A DNA stretch of 64,000 nucleotides from CAZCTC01 sp964501335. GTDB lineage: Bacteria; Chloroflexota; Anaerolineae; B4-G1; SLSP01. A program made the translations under genes and the position numbers. The notes beneath the pieces are model-generated. The model was not told the DNA's origin. It ran no database searches and saw only the letters and a program-made list of their open reading frames with translations. The stretch spans positions 62,001-126,000 of the forward strand of contig CAZCTC010000010.1 in assembly GCA_964501335.1 (NCBI GenBank), in the 5' to 3' direction. Below, one piece after another: positions 43,586 through 54,069 of the stretch; within the stretch, counting starts at the first letter, position 1; each line of letters starts with the position of its first letter.

Positions 43586-44533
43586 TTGTTTCAACATATT
43601 TTAGTTCCTTTGGACGGATCGGTGTTAGCAGAATGTGTTTTGCCTCACGTTTTGACGATGGCGCGCACTTTCAACAGTCGGATTACCCTCTTAAAAGTTT
43701 TACAGCAGGAAGCTTCGTTTGAACAAATTGACCCTGTTTTCTGGCATATTGCCAAGACCGAAGCTCAGGCTTATCTGGCTCAATGGGCGGTAAAATTGCA
43801 GACTTTGGGCATAAGTGTTGAGACTCAGGTGCTGGATGGGCAACCTGCTGAGCGGGTGTTGGAATTTGCGCAACTTAATGATGTGGATCTCATTCTCTTA
43901 AGCAGCCATGGTCAGAGTGGATTGAGCGAATGGAATGTCAGTAGCGTGGTGCAGAAAATTATTATGCGGGCGAAATCTTCGATCATGATTATCCGGGCTT
44001 ACCAGCCGCTCCATTCGCAATGGGAAGCGCTGGTTTATCATCGATTTTTATTACCGTTAGATTGCTCGGCCCGGGCTGAGTGTGTCCTGCCGGCCGCGAT
44101 TATGTTGGCACGCTCTCACCATGTTCCGGTTTTGTTGGCCCATGTGGTTCAGCCTTTTGAATTACTTTGTCAGGATAGGGTTTCTTCTGAGGAACTGGAG
44201 GTGATTTCGAGAATGAATGAACGTAATCGTCTAGAGGCGGAACAATATTTTCAGCAAATTATCGCGCGTTATGAGGCTGATTTTAAACCGAACGTTTTGG
44301 TAAATTCCAGTGTTGGAGCTGCTTTGCATGATTTAGTAGAGCAGGAAAAGGTGGATTTGGTAATTCTAAGCGCGCATGGGCGCTCCGGGAATGTTCGTTG
44401 GCCCTATGGAGGGGTAGTGGTTAATTTTATTGCTTATGGTCATACCCCTTTGTTGATTGTTCAAGATTTACCTGTAGATCGAGGACCGATTTCTTTGGTA
44501 GATGTTTCTATGCAGGTACAAAAAGGCCATTGA
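43586..44533 (+). CDS. Tandem universal stress protein (two UspA domains)
   Basis: 315 residues, TTG start (only start giving the usual MFQHILVPLDGS), AGGGG upstream. Two Usp domains: 1-145 and about 150-310; each starts with an ILVPLDGS/FLLPLDCS strand. Nucleotide-binding motif G-x2-G-x9-G-(S/T) is partly kept (LSSHGQSGLSEWNVSSV; LSAHGRSGNVRWPYGGVVVN). Its stop overlaps the possible start of the giant glucan synthase gene. Confidence 0.9.
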   Translation: MFQHILVPLDGSVLAECVLPHVLTMARTFNSRITLLKVLQQEASFEQIDPVFWHIAKTEAQAYLAQWAVKLQTLGISVETQVLDGQPAERVLEFAQLNDVDLILLSSHGQSGLSEWNVSSVVQKIIMRAKSSIMIIRAYQPLHSQWEALVYHRFLLPLDCSARAECVLPAAIMLARSHHVPVLLAHVVQPFELLCQDRVSSEELEVISRMNERNRLEAEQYFQQIIARYEADFKPNVLVNSSVGAALHDLVEQEKVDLVILSAHGRSGNVRWPYGGVVVNFIAYGHTPLLIVQDLPVDRGPISLVDVSMQVQKGH

Positions 44534-47500
44534 GTCTGCTCTTTTATTTTTAGGGCAGTTTTATTTAAAGGGTAAGGCAATAGAAAGTCGTAAGCGTGTG
44601 GTTGAAATAGAGAATCTGGCCTATCAGGTGGCAGAAGGGCATCGAATTTATCTTTCGCCCGGGAGTTCTCCCTCTTTGATTGACTGGTTAAAAGAACAAA
44701 GTCGCCTTCTGAGCGAAATCCATTTGATTTTTAGTCAGCGCAGGGATGAAGATCCGGCGATTTCTTATGCTTCCGAGTGGTTGTTGGATAATTTTTACAT
44801 TGTTCAACAAACCATTACTCAAATTAAAGAGGATCTTCCGGATAAATATTACCGTCAGTTGCCGAAACTGACTGGTGGGCCCTTGAATGATTATCCCCGG
44901 ATTTACGATATCGCACGGGAATTGATTAAAAATGCCGATGCGTTGCTGGATTTTCCTCAACTGATTGAGTTTGTGCGGGCTTATCAACAAATAACCCCTT
45001 TGACCATGGGTGAATTATGGGCTTTTCCCACGATGTTACGGTTGGGAATTTTGGATGTTTTGATTGAAGCTTTGATCGTTTTGAATGGACAACCTCAAGG
45101 CGAAAATCGACCTTTTCCTAAAATTGAAATGGCGGAGACTTTACGAGAAGATGGGGTGGTAGCCAATACGATCTTGAGTCTACGGATGTTGGAGGTGCAG
45201 AATTGGAATGATTTTTTCGAGCAGGTTAATTTAATTGATGCCGTGTTAGCGGAGGATCCGGCCCAAATTTACAAATATATGGATTTTGAAACGCGGAACC
45301 GTTATCGGCAAATTATTGAAAACCTGGCTTCTGCAACTGGATTTAGTGAGATGGCGGTAGCTCAGCTGGCCGTGAAACTGGCTCAGGCTGAAGCGGTTGT
45401 TTCCGGAGATGAGATCCATGTTGAAGCGCATGTGGGATTTTATCTGGCGGGGAATGGGCATAAAGTGTTAGAGAGCCGGTTGGGATTTCGGCCTCCTCCC
45501 GGGCAACGTTTACAGCGGGAAATTTGGGAAGCGCCGGTTTTTTTCTATCTCGGGAGCATCGGGGCCTTATCTATTTTTATTATGATTCCCCTGTTGATTT
45601 ATGTGATGGGTTGGGGAACTACCTGGCTACAATTGATGGCGATGGGGGTGTTGATTTTAGGGCCGGTGATGGCGGTGGCGATCGATTGGGTGAATTTTTT
45701 TATTACTCATGTAATTCCTCCCCGGGTTTTGCCCAAAATGGATTTTGAGAAAGGGATTGCCTCTGATTGTCGGACTATGGTTGTTATCCCTTCTTTATTG
45801 GTCGGGATTGCTGAAATTGATCCCTTGTTACGGCAGTTGGAACTTCATTTTTTAAATAATCCCGATCCCTGGCTGTCTTTTGCCCTGTTGACTGATTTTG
45901 CGGACAGTCTCCAGCCGGAGTTGCCTGATGATAACATTTTGTTGGCTCGGGTAAGCAGTGGAATTGAGGCTCTTAACCGTAAATATCGCCGTGACTCCAA
46001 TTCGCCTTTTTATCTGTTTCACCGACGGCGAAGCTGGAATTCTATGGAAGGGGTATGGATGGGATGGGAACGTAAACGGGGTAAATTGACGGAATTCAAT
46101 CAACTGTTGCAAGGGGATCCTTCGACCTCTTTTCAGGTGAAATTAGGAGAACTTGAGGTTTTATCTCAGATTCGTTATGTGATCACTTTGGATGCGGACA
46201 GCGTTTTGCCTTGGGATGCCGCTAAAAAATTGGTGGCGACATTAGCGCATCCTTTGAACTGGCCCCGATTTGATGATGTGACAGGGAAAGTGACTGCCGG
46301 ATATACAGTTTTGCAGCCTCGGGTTGAGTTGAAACCGGTCAGTGCCCGACGTTCTGTTTTTTCGCGAATTTTTTCAGGGGATACGGGGTTGGATTTGTAT
46401 ACTCGGGCAGTCTCCAATGTTTATCAAGATCTGTTAGGGGAAGGAATTTTTGTTGGCAAGGGGATTTACGATGTCAAAGCTTTTGATCGCAGTCTGGCGG
46501 GAAGAGTGCCTGAAAATGCTTTATTGAGCCACGATCTTTTTGAAGGGATTTTAGGGCGGGCTGGATTGGTGACGGATGTGGTTGTATATGAAGAATATCC
46601 TTCTCATTACCTGGCGCATGCTCAGCGAATTCATCGATGGGTAAGAGGCGATTGGCAATTGTTGCCCTGGTTGGGGCGTCGAGTTCGTACGGCGGATGGC
46701 GGAAAGATCCCCAGTCAGCTTTCTTTGATCGATCGTTGGAAAATTTTTGATAATTTACGCCGAAGCCTTTTGATTCCCTGGTTGCTGTTGATTTTTGTTT
46801 TGGGATGGACCGCGGTCTTGCCGGGGCCTCCCTGGATTTGGAGCTGGATTGGATTGCTGCCGTTAGGGGGAACTTTTGTCGTTACTTGTTTTGAAGGATT
46901 ATGGCGTTCGTTTACTCGGCCTTCTCGTCAGGTTTTACCCCCTTTATGGAGCGGGTTGGGGCGTTGGGTCATGGCTCTTATTTTTCTTCCTTTTGAGTCA
47001 TTGTTGTTATTGGATGCTATTGTGCGTACCCTGGTTCGTATTTTGGTAACCCATCGTTCTTTATTAGAATGGGTTCCGGCTGCTTATGCCGGGCAACAGT
47101 TGGAAACAGCGGAACAAAATCGTTTGGTCTGGCGGCGGATGGGATATGCTTCTGCTTTTGCCTTAGGTGTGGGGCTTTTGTTGTTTTCTTTCCGGCCGGC
47201 CGGGTTGGGGGTGGCAGCTCCTCTTTTGTTGATCTGGTTGTTTTCGCCTCAAATAGCTTTCTGGATCAGTTTGCCGTTGATTCAAAAATCACCCCCCTTA
47301 GCAGCATCCCAATTGCCGATTTTGCGGCGTTTGGCCCGACGCACATGGTTGTATTTTGAACATTTTGTGGGGCCGGATGATCATTGGCTACCGCCTGATC
47401 ATTTTCAGGAGACGCCTTTAGGTGTTACTACCCATTTGACCTCGCCTACCAATATGGGGATGGGAATGTTGGCTTCTCTGGCGGCTTATGATTTGGGGTA

Positions 47501-50500
47501 TGTAGGCCTGTTGGGCTTGACGTTGCGTTTGCGCGCTATTTTTGATACCTTGGAACAATTGGAACGTCATCGGGGACATTTTTTGAACTGGTATGATACT
47601 CGTACTCTGGTTGCCGTAGGATCTCAATATGTTTCAACTGTAGATAGCGGCAATCTGGCAGCTTCTTTTTTAATTTTCCGGCGAGGCGTGATGGAGTTAA
47701 CGAAAGCTCCGATCTGGCGTTGGGCTTACTGGCAGGGAATTCTGGATACGGTTGAAGTCTTGATCGAATTGTTATCCCCTTTGACCTCAGGGAGTCAGCC
47801 TTTGCTGGCATATCTTGAGCGGTTACAGCGGTATTTATGGAGTGGTCAGGACGATGAGACGATCTGGGGAAAATTACTTCAGGATCTTAACAGTGAGATG
47901 GTACGGACGGAACTGGATCGTTTGTTGATTGTGTGGGTAGAATCTTCATCTGAACTGGAACCGGAGTTGTTGCGAAGTTTGCGAATCTGGTTTGAGCGGT
48001 TTCGGCATCAGGTAGAGGTAGTGATTCAGGAATTGAACTTTCTGGTTCCCTGGCTTTTTTTGTTAGATGAAGCTCCCGTGGGGTTGAAAGAGGCCGAAGC
48101 CGGCTCCGTATTAGGGGAGGCCTGGAAGAAAATTCAGGCCGTTTTATCTTCTTCCGTTACTGTAGAGCAGCTCCCTGATGTTTGTCGGCGCGGTGAAGCT
48201 CTGTTGATGGGTTTACAAGCTGAATTGTCGATTTCTTCTGGCGATCCGGATGAAAGGTTAAGGTTGTGGATCTCGCAATTGCACGCCGCTTTACAAACTT
48301 CCCGGCTTAATGCTTCCGGTTTATACATTGCCTGTCAGGATCTGGCGGAGCGAGCGGAACAGTATTTTCGAGAGATGGATTTCAGTTTTTTGCTGGATCC
48401 GCAACGGCTGGTTTTTCATCTGGGATATAACGTTGAATCGGGTCGTTTGGATGCTAATTATTATGATTTACTGGCTTCAGAGGCCCGGATTGCGAGTCTG
48501 GTGGCGATTGCTAAAGGGGATGTGCCTCAGATCCATTGGCTTCATTTAAGCCGTCCTGTGGCTTTGATGGATCATGGGCGGGGTTTGATTTCCTGGAGCG
48601 GGACTATGTTTGAATATCTGATGCCGCTTTTGTTTATGAAAGACGATCCGGATACTTTGTTGGGACAAAGTGTGCGGGCAGCGGTGGATGTTCAAATTCA
48701 TTATGGCCGTCGGAAAGCCACCCCTTGGGGAGTTTCGGAATCAGCTTACTATCATTTTGATGCGGCTTTGAATTATCAGTACAAAGCCTTTGGGGTTCCT
48801 GGTTTGGGTTTTAAACGAGGGTTGGGCGAGGAATTGGTCATAGCGCCTTATGCATCTCTGTTGGCGTTGTCTTTGCGACCGCAGGCGGTCTGGAAAAATA
48901 TAGTGGCTTTGTTGAAAGTGGGATTGTTGGGGGATTATGGTTTTTATGAGGCCATCGATTATACCCCTGCTCGAATGGGGTTGGGCCAGGGATCAGGGCT
49001 GGTTAAAACTTACATGGTGCATCATCAGGGGATGATTTTATTGTCCTTAACGAACTATTTACTGGATCAGGTGATGGTGCAGCGCTTCCATGCTGATTTG
49101 CGAATTCAAAGTGTAGAGCTGTTGTTGTATGAACAGGTTGCTGCCGTGCTTTCGGCCGGACCTCTTGATGCAACTGCTATCGCTCCTGCCCGGCCTGAAA
49201 AACCTCAAACTATTTATGGAGCCTGGAATATACCTTTGACCAGCCAGATCATGCAATCGCATTTGCTTTCTAATGGGCGTTATACTGTTTTCCTGACTCA
49301 AAGCGGCAGTGGGTACAGTGCCTGGAATGCTTTTGCTTTAACCTGGTGGCGGGCGGATTCTGTTTTGGACGATTACGGGACCTGGATTTATGTGCAGGAA
49401 CAGGGGGGGGATAACCTTTGGTCGGTGAGTTTTCAGCCTACCGCGGCCTGGGTTGAGAATCAAAATGTGTACTTTTCACCTCACCAGGTGGAATACCGTT
49501 GCCGGCATCGGGATATTTCTTTTCAGACTTTAATTACGGTTTCCCCTTATGAGGATGTAGAGATTCGGGTGGTCATGTTGACCAATCATACGGATCGAAA
49601 ACGTCAGCTGCGTCTGACGAGTTATGGAGAAGTGGCGCTGGCTCGCTTCGAAGATGTGCAACGGCACCCGGTTTTCAATAAGCTTTTTATTGAAAGTGAA
49701 TATCTTCCGGAAATCAACGGGCTTTTATTTCGCCGTCGCCCCCGTTCTGTGGATGATCCGACTTTTTATTTTGTTCATATGGTGGTTCCAGAATCGGGAG
49801 TATCCGTTACCGGGGCCTACGAGAGCGATCGCGAGCGTTTTCTGGGAAGAGGTAGAACTTCTCGTCGGCCTCAGATTTTAGATCTGGATAGTTCCTGGCT
49901 CTCGGGGACGGCGGGGGCTACTTTGGATCCGGTGATGGCCCTGGGGCAGGAAATCGCATTACCTCCCCATGCTTTTTCCCGGGTGGCTTTTGTGACTTTG
50001 GTGGCTCGATCCCGTAAGGAAGCTCTGGCTCTGGCTGAACGTTATCGGGCCTGGGCGGTATTGGATCGGGTGGTTGAGCAGACTTCTTCGGCCGCGGAAC
50101 TGGAGCTTTACCAGTTGGGTATGGATACTCAAAATCTGGAAATGATACAGCAATTGCTTTCTCTCTTGATCTTTCCCCGCTTCCAGCTACGGGCCTCTAT
50201 GGATGTTCGTTCGGCTAATCGTTTGGGTCAGTCCGGGCTGTGGCCGTTTGGTATTTCGGGAGATTATCCGATTTTGCTGGTTAAGATTGCTTCAAAAAAG
50301 GGTTCCAGGGTGCTTCGGGAATTGTTGCGCGCTCATAATTATTGGCGCAATCGGCAACTTAAGATTGATTTGGTGATCTATAACGAAGGGGATACCGGTT
50401 ACAATCAGGATTTACAGGGATATCTTCGTCGTTTGATAGCTCATTCTGAGGGAGAAGCGTGGATTAATCGGCGTGGAGGGATCTTCCTTATTCAGGTTGC

Positions 50501-53105
50501 GGCGCTTTCGGAGAGCGACCGGATTCTTTTGCAATCAGTTGCCTATGTCGTTCTGGATGGAGAACAGGGGGAGCTGCGTGAGCAACTGGCCTCTTTGCAG
50601 GGACAGATTCTTTCCCTGCCGCATTTTATTCCTACTCTGGTTGATTTAACAGAACGGGAGCCGACCCCGATTTTAGAACGAGATTCCGATTTGCAATTTG
50701 ACAATGGTTTCGGTGGATTCAGCGCGGAGGGGCGGGAATATATTATTTACCGCAATTCCGATCAACCGTTGCCTGCTCCCTGGATTAATGTGATTGCCAA
50801 CTCCGATTTTGGGTTCCTCGTTTCTGATGCTGGTTTGGGGCCGACCTGGGCGATCAACAGTGGGGAGAATCGTCTTACCCCCTGGTTGAACGATCCGGTT
50901 ACCGATTTTCCGGTGGAAGTGATCTATCTGCGTGATGAAGAAACCGGGCGAGTTTGGAGCCCTACACCGGCTCCGGTTAGAGAGCCATTGCCTTATCGTA
51001 TCCGGCATGGAGCCGGTTATTCTGTTTTTGAACATAATAGCCATGGGTTGAGCCAGCATTTGACGGTTTTTGCTTTGATGGATGCACCCGTGAAAGTGAT
51101 CCATGTGCGCCTGGAAAATCATTGGATGCGCATTCGCCGGATTACGGCAACCTGCTATCTTCCCTGGGTGTTGGGCACTACCCCGGAAGCTACACGGCAA
51201 ATGTTAATTCCGGCCTTTGATGCCGGCCGGCGTTTGTTGACGGTGGCTAATCCTTATCATCCTGAATTGAGTGAACGGGTGGCCTTTCTTGCGGCCAGTG
51301 AACCTATTCATGGGGTAACGACGGATCGAATTGAATTTGTGGGCGTTTCCGGCGATTTGGCCCAGCCGGCTGGATTGTTACGGATTGGGTTGAGTGGAAC
51401 GGTTACTGCGACCTCAGATCCGTGTGCAGTTTTGCAGATCCATATTAATCTGGCTCCTGGGGAGAGTCGGGAATTTTATTTCTTGTTGGGGGAGGCGGAG
51501 AATTTAACGGCAGTCCATCAGGTTTTGAAGCGATTGCCGGATCCTTCGGCGGTAGCAGCAGCTCGACAGGCGGTGGATGTTTTTTGGGATCGGTTGTTGG
51601 GGACTGTGACGGTTAAGACCCCAGATCGAGCCATGGATTTCTTGTTGAATCGCTGGCTGCTCTATCAGACGTTGGTTTGTCGTGTGTGGGGACGTTCGGC
51701 TTTTTATCAATCCAGTGGTGCTTTTGGATATCGGGATCAATTACAGGATGTGGGGGCCTTACTTCATGCCCGGCCTGATTTGATCCGGGAGCATATTTTG
51801 CGCGCAGCTGCTCATCAATTTGAAGCCGGGGATGTTTTGCATTGGTGGCATCCCCCTTCCGGTCGGGGCGTCCGAACCCGTTTTTCCGATGATTTGTTGT
51901 GGTTGCCCTGGGTGACGGCCTTGTATGTTAAGACAACCGGGGATCACGGTATTTTGGATGAACTGATTCCTTTTCGTAAGGGAGATCTCCTGTCGCCCGG
52001 CGTGAGCGAACGTTACGATTTATATCCGTTTACCGAAGAGAAGGCTTCATTATATGAACATTGTCGGCGGGCGGTAGAGCGGGGTTTTACGACCGGTCCT
52101 CACGGTTTGCCTTTGATCGGTTCCGGGGATTGGAATGATGGCTTGAATCGGGTGGGAATCGGGGGGCAAGGCGAAAGTGTCTGGCTGGCCTGGTTTTTGT
52201 TCGCTACGTTGAACGGGTTCGCTGATCTATGCGAGGTTCGGGAGGAATTGCAGGCGGCCGCACTTTATCGGACTCGCGCTCAGAATTTATATACGATGAT
52301 TGAAAACGTGGCCTGGGATGGCCAATGGTATCTGCGGGCCTTTTATGATGACGGCACGCCTTTGGGATCGGCGGAGAATCTGGAATGTCAGATCGATGCG
52401 ATTGCTCAATCCTGGGCGATCCTTTCCGGCGCAGCTAAAGAAACATCGCATAGTCGGCAGGCGATGGCTGCTGTGATGAAATGGTTGGTCTCATGGGAGG
52501 ATGCTCTGATCCTTCTCTTTACACCTCCTTTCGATCATACATTGCAGGATCCGGGGTATATAAAAGGCTATCTCCCGGGTGTCCGTGAAAATGGAGGGCA
52601 GTATACGCATGCAGCGATTTGGACTGCATGGGCTATGGCCGGGTTGGGGGAAGGAAATTTAGCGGAATCGCTGTTTCATCTACTTAATCCCATTTATCAT
52701 GCGGAGCGGTTGGAGCAGGCGTTGCATTATCGTGTGGAGCCTTATGTGATAGCGGCCGATATTTACAGTGTGCCGCCGCATCGGGGCCGGGGGGGGTGGA
52801 CCTGGTATACAGGATCTTCAGGGTGGATGTATCGTTTGGGATTGGAGGCTATTTTGGGCCTTCGGCGGCAGGGGGACCGATTGTTCTTTGATCCCTGTAT
52901 TCCTGCCGATTGGGCCGGCTATGAGATCCTTTATCGAGCGGGTGAGACTACCTATCGGATTGTGGTTACCAATCCTCACCATGTTCAACGGGGAGTGAAG
53001 TGGATTTGTCTGGATGGTCAGATGGTTGCGGATGGGGAAATTATATTGTCGGGGGATGGTCAAAGGCATGAAGTAGAAGTTGTGATGGGGGAAGATAAGC
53101 CTTAA
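44502..53105 (+). CDS. Cyclic beta-1,2-glucan synthase-like protein (NdvB/Cgs type, GT84 + GH94)
   Basis: 2867 residues, the usual NdvB size. N-terminal helical region, membrane segments (about 347-407, 755-850, 876-926), a GT84 domain between them (DADS near 565, QRIHRWVRGDWQ near 708), a glycoamylase-like domain (about 1330-1540: GVSESAYYHFDAALNYQYKA, VHHQGMILLSL), and two GH94-type phosphorylase regions; the last has GYRDQLQDVGALLHARP and GSGDWNDGLNRVG with the catalytic Asp. Makes cyclic or linear beta-1,2-glucan at the inner membrane. The start is uncertain: ATG 44502 overlaps the Usp gene by 32 bp and has no clear ribosome-binding site; GTG near 44598 is an alternative. Confidence 0.92.
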   Translation: MFLCRYKKAIESALLFLGQFYLKGKAIESRKRVVEIENLAYQVAEGHRIYLSPGSSPSLIDWLKEQSRLLSEIHLIFSQRRDEDPAISYASEWLLDNFYIVQQTITQIKEDLPDKYYRQLPKLTGGPLNDYPRIYDIARELIKNADALLDFPQLIEFVRAYQQITPLTMGELWAFPTMLRLGILDVLIEALIVLNGQPQGENRPFPKIEMAETLREDGVVANTILSLRMLEVQNWNDFFEQVNLIDAVLAEDPAQIYKYMDFETRNRYRQIIENLASATGFSEMAVAQLAVKLAQAEAVVSGDEIHVEAHVGFYLAGNGHKVLESRLGFRPPPGQRLQREIWEAPVFFYLGSIGALSIFIMIPLLIYVMGWGTTWLQLMAMGVLILGPVMAVAIDWVNFFITHVIPPRVLPKMDFEKGIASDCRTMVVIPSLLVGIAEIDPLLRQLELHFLNNPDPWLSFALLTDFADSLQPELPDDNILLARVSSGIEALNRKYRRDSNSPFYLFHRRRSWNSMEGVWMGWERKRGKLTEFNQLLQGDPSTSFQVKLGELEVLSQIRYVITLDADSVLPWDAAKKLVATLAHPLNWPRFDDVTGKVTAGYTVLQPRVELKPVSARRSVFSRIFSGDTGLDLYTRAVSNVYQDLLGEGIFVGKGIYDVKAFDRSLAGRVPENALLSHDLFEGILGRAGLVTDVVVYEEYPSHYLAHAQRIHRWVRGDWQLLPWLGRRVRTADGGKIPSQLSLIDRWKIFDNLRRSLLIPWLLLIFVLGWTAVLPGPPWIWSWIGLLPLGGTFVVTCFEGLWRSFTRPSRQVLPPLWSGLGRWVMALIFLPFESLLLLDAIVRTLVRILVTHRSLLEWVPAAYAGQQLETAEQNRLVWRRMGYASAFALGVGLLLFSFRPAGLGVAAPLLLIWLFSPQIAFWISLPLIQKSPPLAASQLPILRRLARRTWLYFEHFVGPDDHWLPPDHFQETPLGVTTHLTSPTNMGMGMLASLAAYDLGYVGLLGLTLRLRAIFDTLEQLERHRGHFLNWYDTRTLVAVGSQYVSTVDSGNLAASFLIFRRGVMELTKAPIWRWAYWQGILDTVEVLIELLSPLTSGSQPLLAYLERLQRYLWSGQDDETIWGKLLQDLNSEMVRTELDRLLIVWVESSSELEPELLRSLRIWFERFRHQVEVVIQELNFLVPWLFLLDEAPVGLKEAEAGSVLGEAWKKIQAVLSSSVTVEQLPDVCRRGEALLMGLQAELSISSGDPDERLRLWISQLHAALQTSRLNASGLYIACQDLAERAEQYFREMDFSFLLDPQRLVFHLGYNVESGRLDANYYDLLASEARIASLVAIAKGDVPQIHWLHLSRPVALMDHGRGLISWSGTMFEYLMPLLFMKDDPDTLLGQSVRAAVDVQIHYGRRKATPWGVSESAYYHFDAALNYQYKAFGVPGLGFKRGLGEELVIAPYASLLALSLRPQAVWKNIVALLKVGLLGDYGFYEAIDYTPARMGLGQGSGLVKTYMVHHQGMILLSLTNYLLDQVMVQRFHADLRIQSVELLLYEQVAAVLSAGPLDATAIAPARPEKPQTIYGAWNIPLTSQIMQSHLLSNGRYTVFLTQSGSGYSAWNAFALTWWRADSVLDDYGTWIYVQEQGGDNLWSVSFQPTAAWVENQNVYFSPHQVEYRCRHRDISFQTLITVSPYEDVEIRVVMLTNHTDRKRQLRLTSYGEVALARFEDVQRHPVFNKLFIESEYLPEINGLLFRRRPRSVDDPTFYFVHMVVPESGVSVTGAYESDRERFLGRGRTSRRPQILDLDSSWLSGTAGATLDPVMALGQEIALPPHAFSRVAFVTLVARSRKEALALAERYRAWAVLDRVVEQTSSAAELELYQLGMDTQNLEMIQQLLSLLIFPRFQLRASMDVRSANRLGQSGLWPFGISGDYPILLVKIASKKGSRVLRELLRAHNYWRNRQLKIDLVIYNEGDTGYNQDLQGYLRRLIAHSEGEAWINRRGGIFLIQVAALSESDRILLQSVAYVVLDGEQGELREQLASLQGQILSLPHFIPTLVDLTEREPTPILERDSDLQFDNGFGGFSAEGREYIIYRNSDQPLPAPWINVIANSDFGFLVSDAGLGPTWAINSGENRLTPWLNDPVTDFPVEVIYLRDEETGRVWSPTPAPVREPLPYRIRHGAGYSVFEHNSHGLSQHLTVFALMDAPVKVIHVRLENHWMRIRRITATCYLPWVLGTTPEATRQMLIPAFDAGRRLLTVANPYHPELSERVAFLAASEPIHGVTTDRIEFVGVSGDLAQPAGLLRIGLSGTVTATSDPCAVLQIHINLAPGESREFYFLLGEAENLTAVHQVLKRLPDPSAVAAARQAVDVFWDRLLGTVTVKTPDRAMDFLLNRWLLYQTLVCRVWGRSAFYQSSGAFGYRDQLQDVGALLHARPDLIREHILRAAAHQFEAGDVLHWWHPPSGRGVRTRFSDDLLWLPWVTALYVKTTGDHGILDELIPFRKGDLLSPGVSERYDLYPFTEEKASLYEHCRRAVERGFTTGPHGLPLIGSGDWNDGLNRVGIGGQGESVWLAWFLFATLNGFADLCEVREELQAAALYRTRAQNLYTMIENVAWDGQWYLRAFYDDGTPLGSAENLECQIDAIAQSWAILSGAAKETSHSRQAMAAVMKWLVSWEDALILLFTPPFDHTLQDPGYIKGYLPGVRENGGQYTHAAIWTAWAMAGLGEGNLAESLFHLLNPIYHAERLEQALHYRVEPYVIAADIYSVPPHRGRGGWTWYTGSSGWMYRLGLEAILGLRRQGDRLFFDPCIPADWAGYEILYRAGETTYRIVVTNPHHVQRGVKWICLDGQMVADGEIILSGDGQRHEVEVVMGEDKP

Positions 53106-53109
53106 AAAT

Positions 53110-53145
53110 TTTTCCGCAGCCGCTTTGGGCGGCGGCTGCGGAAAA
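53110..53145. repeat. T-first/A-last hairpin after the glucan synthase gene
   Basis: TTTTCCGCAGCCGC (53110-53123), 8-nt loop, complement 53132-53145, starting 4 bp after the stop codon. Probably helps to end or protect the mRNA of the giant gene. Confidence 0.75.
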
Positions 53146-53192
53146 TAATCGACCTGGGCCGTTAGCGCGGAAAAGCGTGAGAAAAAAAACTG

Positions 53193-53226
53193 TGTTTTGG
53201 CGCGCCTTCTTATGCGCGCCAAAACA
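53193..53226. repeat. Hairpin element copy E
   Basis: TGTTTTGGCGCGC (53193-53205), 8-nt loop with CTTCTT, complement 53214-53226. 3' flank ATAAACAAAAAACTTTCTCT, then a TTGCGCGTCGTGTCTTACGG segment and GGGAAGTGTCC, clearly related to copies A, C and D. Imperfect at the ends, so the copy is slightly decayed. Confidence 0.8.
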
Positions 53227-53353
53227 TAAACAAAAAACTTTCTCTGCCCACCTTGCGCGTCGTGTCTTACGGGGGAAGTGTCCGGTGAGGAACCCCAGAA
53301 ACCCGCCGTGGGGCAACATTACAATAGCTGCACCGGTCGAAACCAATTCAAAG

Positions 53354-54043
53354 TTAACTTTCCGGCATGGGATTCTGAGCGTTGGCCGAGTGAGGATAGA
53401 ATAATTCTTCAGCAATGTTGAATGGTTTTGGAGGGAGGACCGTCATTGTGAAAGGTGCAGTGATAGAAAAGATGGGGATGGGAGAAAGTTGATAGGGGAA
53501 TCGTGAGGACCAGGTTTCCAGATGTATTCGACTTCGACTGAGTTGCATTTGAGAGAAGTAGACCGGGGCCTGAATCCAACGGTTTTCCAGAAAACTGATG
53601 CCTGGAATGGTGATATTCCTGAGGTTCCACGTTCGTGATAGGGGGCCTGAAATGGTCAGATCGGCGATGGTCCCGGCTCCATCGCTGATATGGACATAAT
53701 CCTGTTCCCATTCAAATTGAGCCATTTGTTTGGGAACTCCCCAAATGTGCCTTCCCCCTTCTAGTGATATTTCGTTATTAACCCAAATGTTTAAAATGAA
53801 GAGTCCACAATGATAGTTAAGGCGAACCGGCATACAGATAGCCAGTTCATCGTATTGAAGAGTTCCCTTTAAATAGCGTACCAGAGCCACTATGGCCAGA
53901 CGACGGGTAATTAAGGGGTGGAGTCCAACCAAAAGTCGGATCGGCAGATTTGCCGGAAATAAGCTCATCCAGATTTGTCCCTGACTGAACCAGGGTGCCG
54001 GAGGATAATCCAAAGCCTTTTGCGAAGTATTAAGGGTTTCCAT
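53354..54043 (-). CDS. Acetoacetate decarboxylase-like protein
   Basis: 229 residues from the ATG at 54043 (AAAGGAA upstream); an in-frame start at 54097 lies inside the SDR gene and is less likely. ADC-fold pattern: LDYPPAPWFSQGQIWMSLF start, EISLEGGRHIWGVPKQMAQF. In true ADC the segment reads like REx2GYPKK; here the first Lys (Schiff-base candidate) is kept, while the Glu is His and the second Lys is Gln, so decarboxylase activity is doubtful. Follows the SDR gene closely, which suggests a shared pathway. Confidence 0.75.
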   Translation of the reverse strand: METLNTSQKALDYPPAPWFSQGQIWMSLFPANLPIRLLVGLHPLITRRLAIVALVRYLKGTLQYDELAICMPVRLNYHCGLFILNIWVNNEISLEGGRHIWGVPKQMAQFEWEQDYVHISDGAGTIADLTISGPLSRTWNLRNITIPGISFLENRWIQAPVYFSQMQLSRSRIHLETWSSRFPYQLSPIPIFSITAPFTMTVLPPKPFNIAEELFYPHSANAQNPMPES

Positions 54044-54069
54044 GAGATAAATTCCTTTCTTTGCTGATT

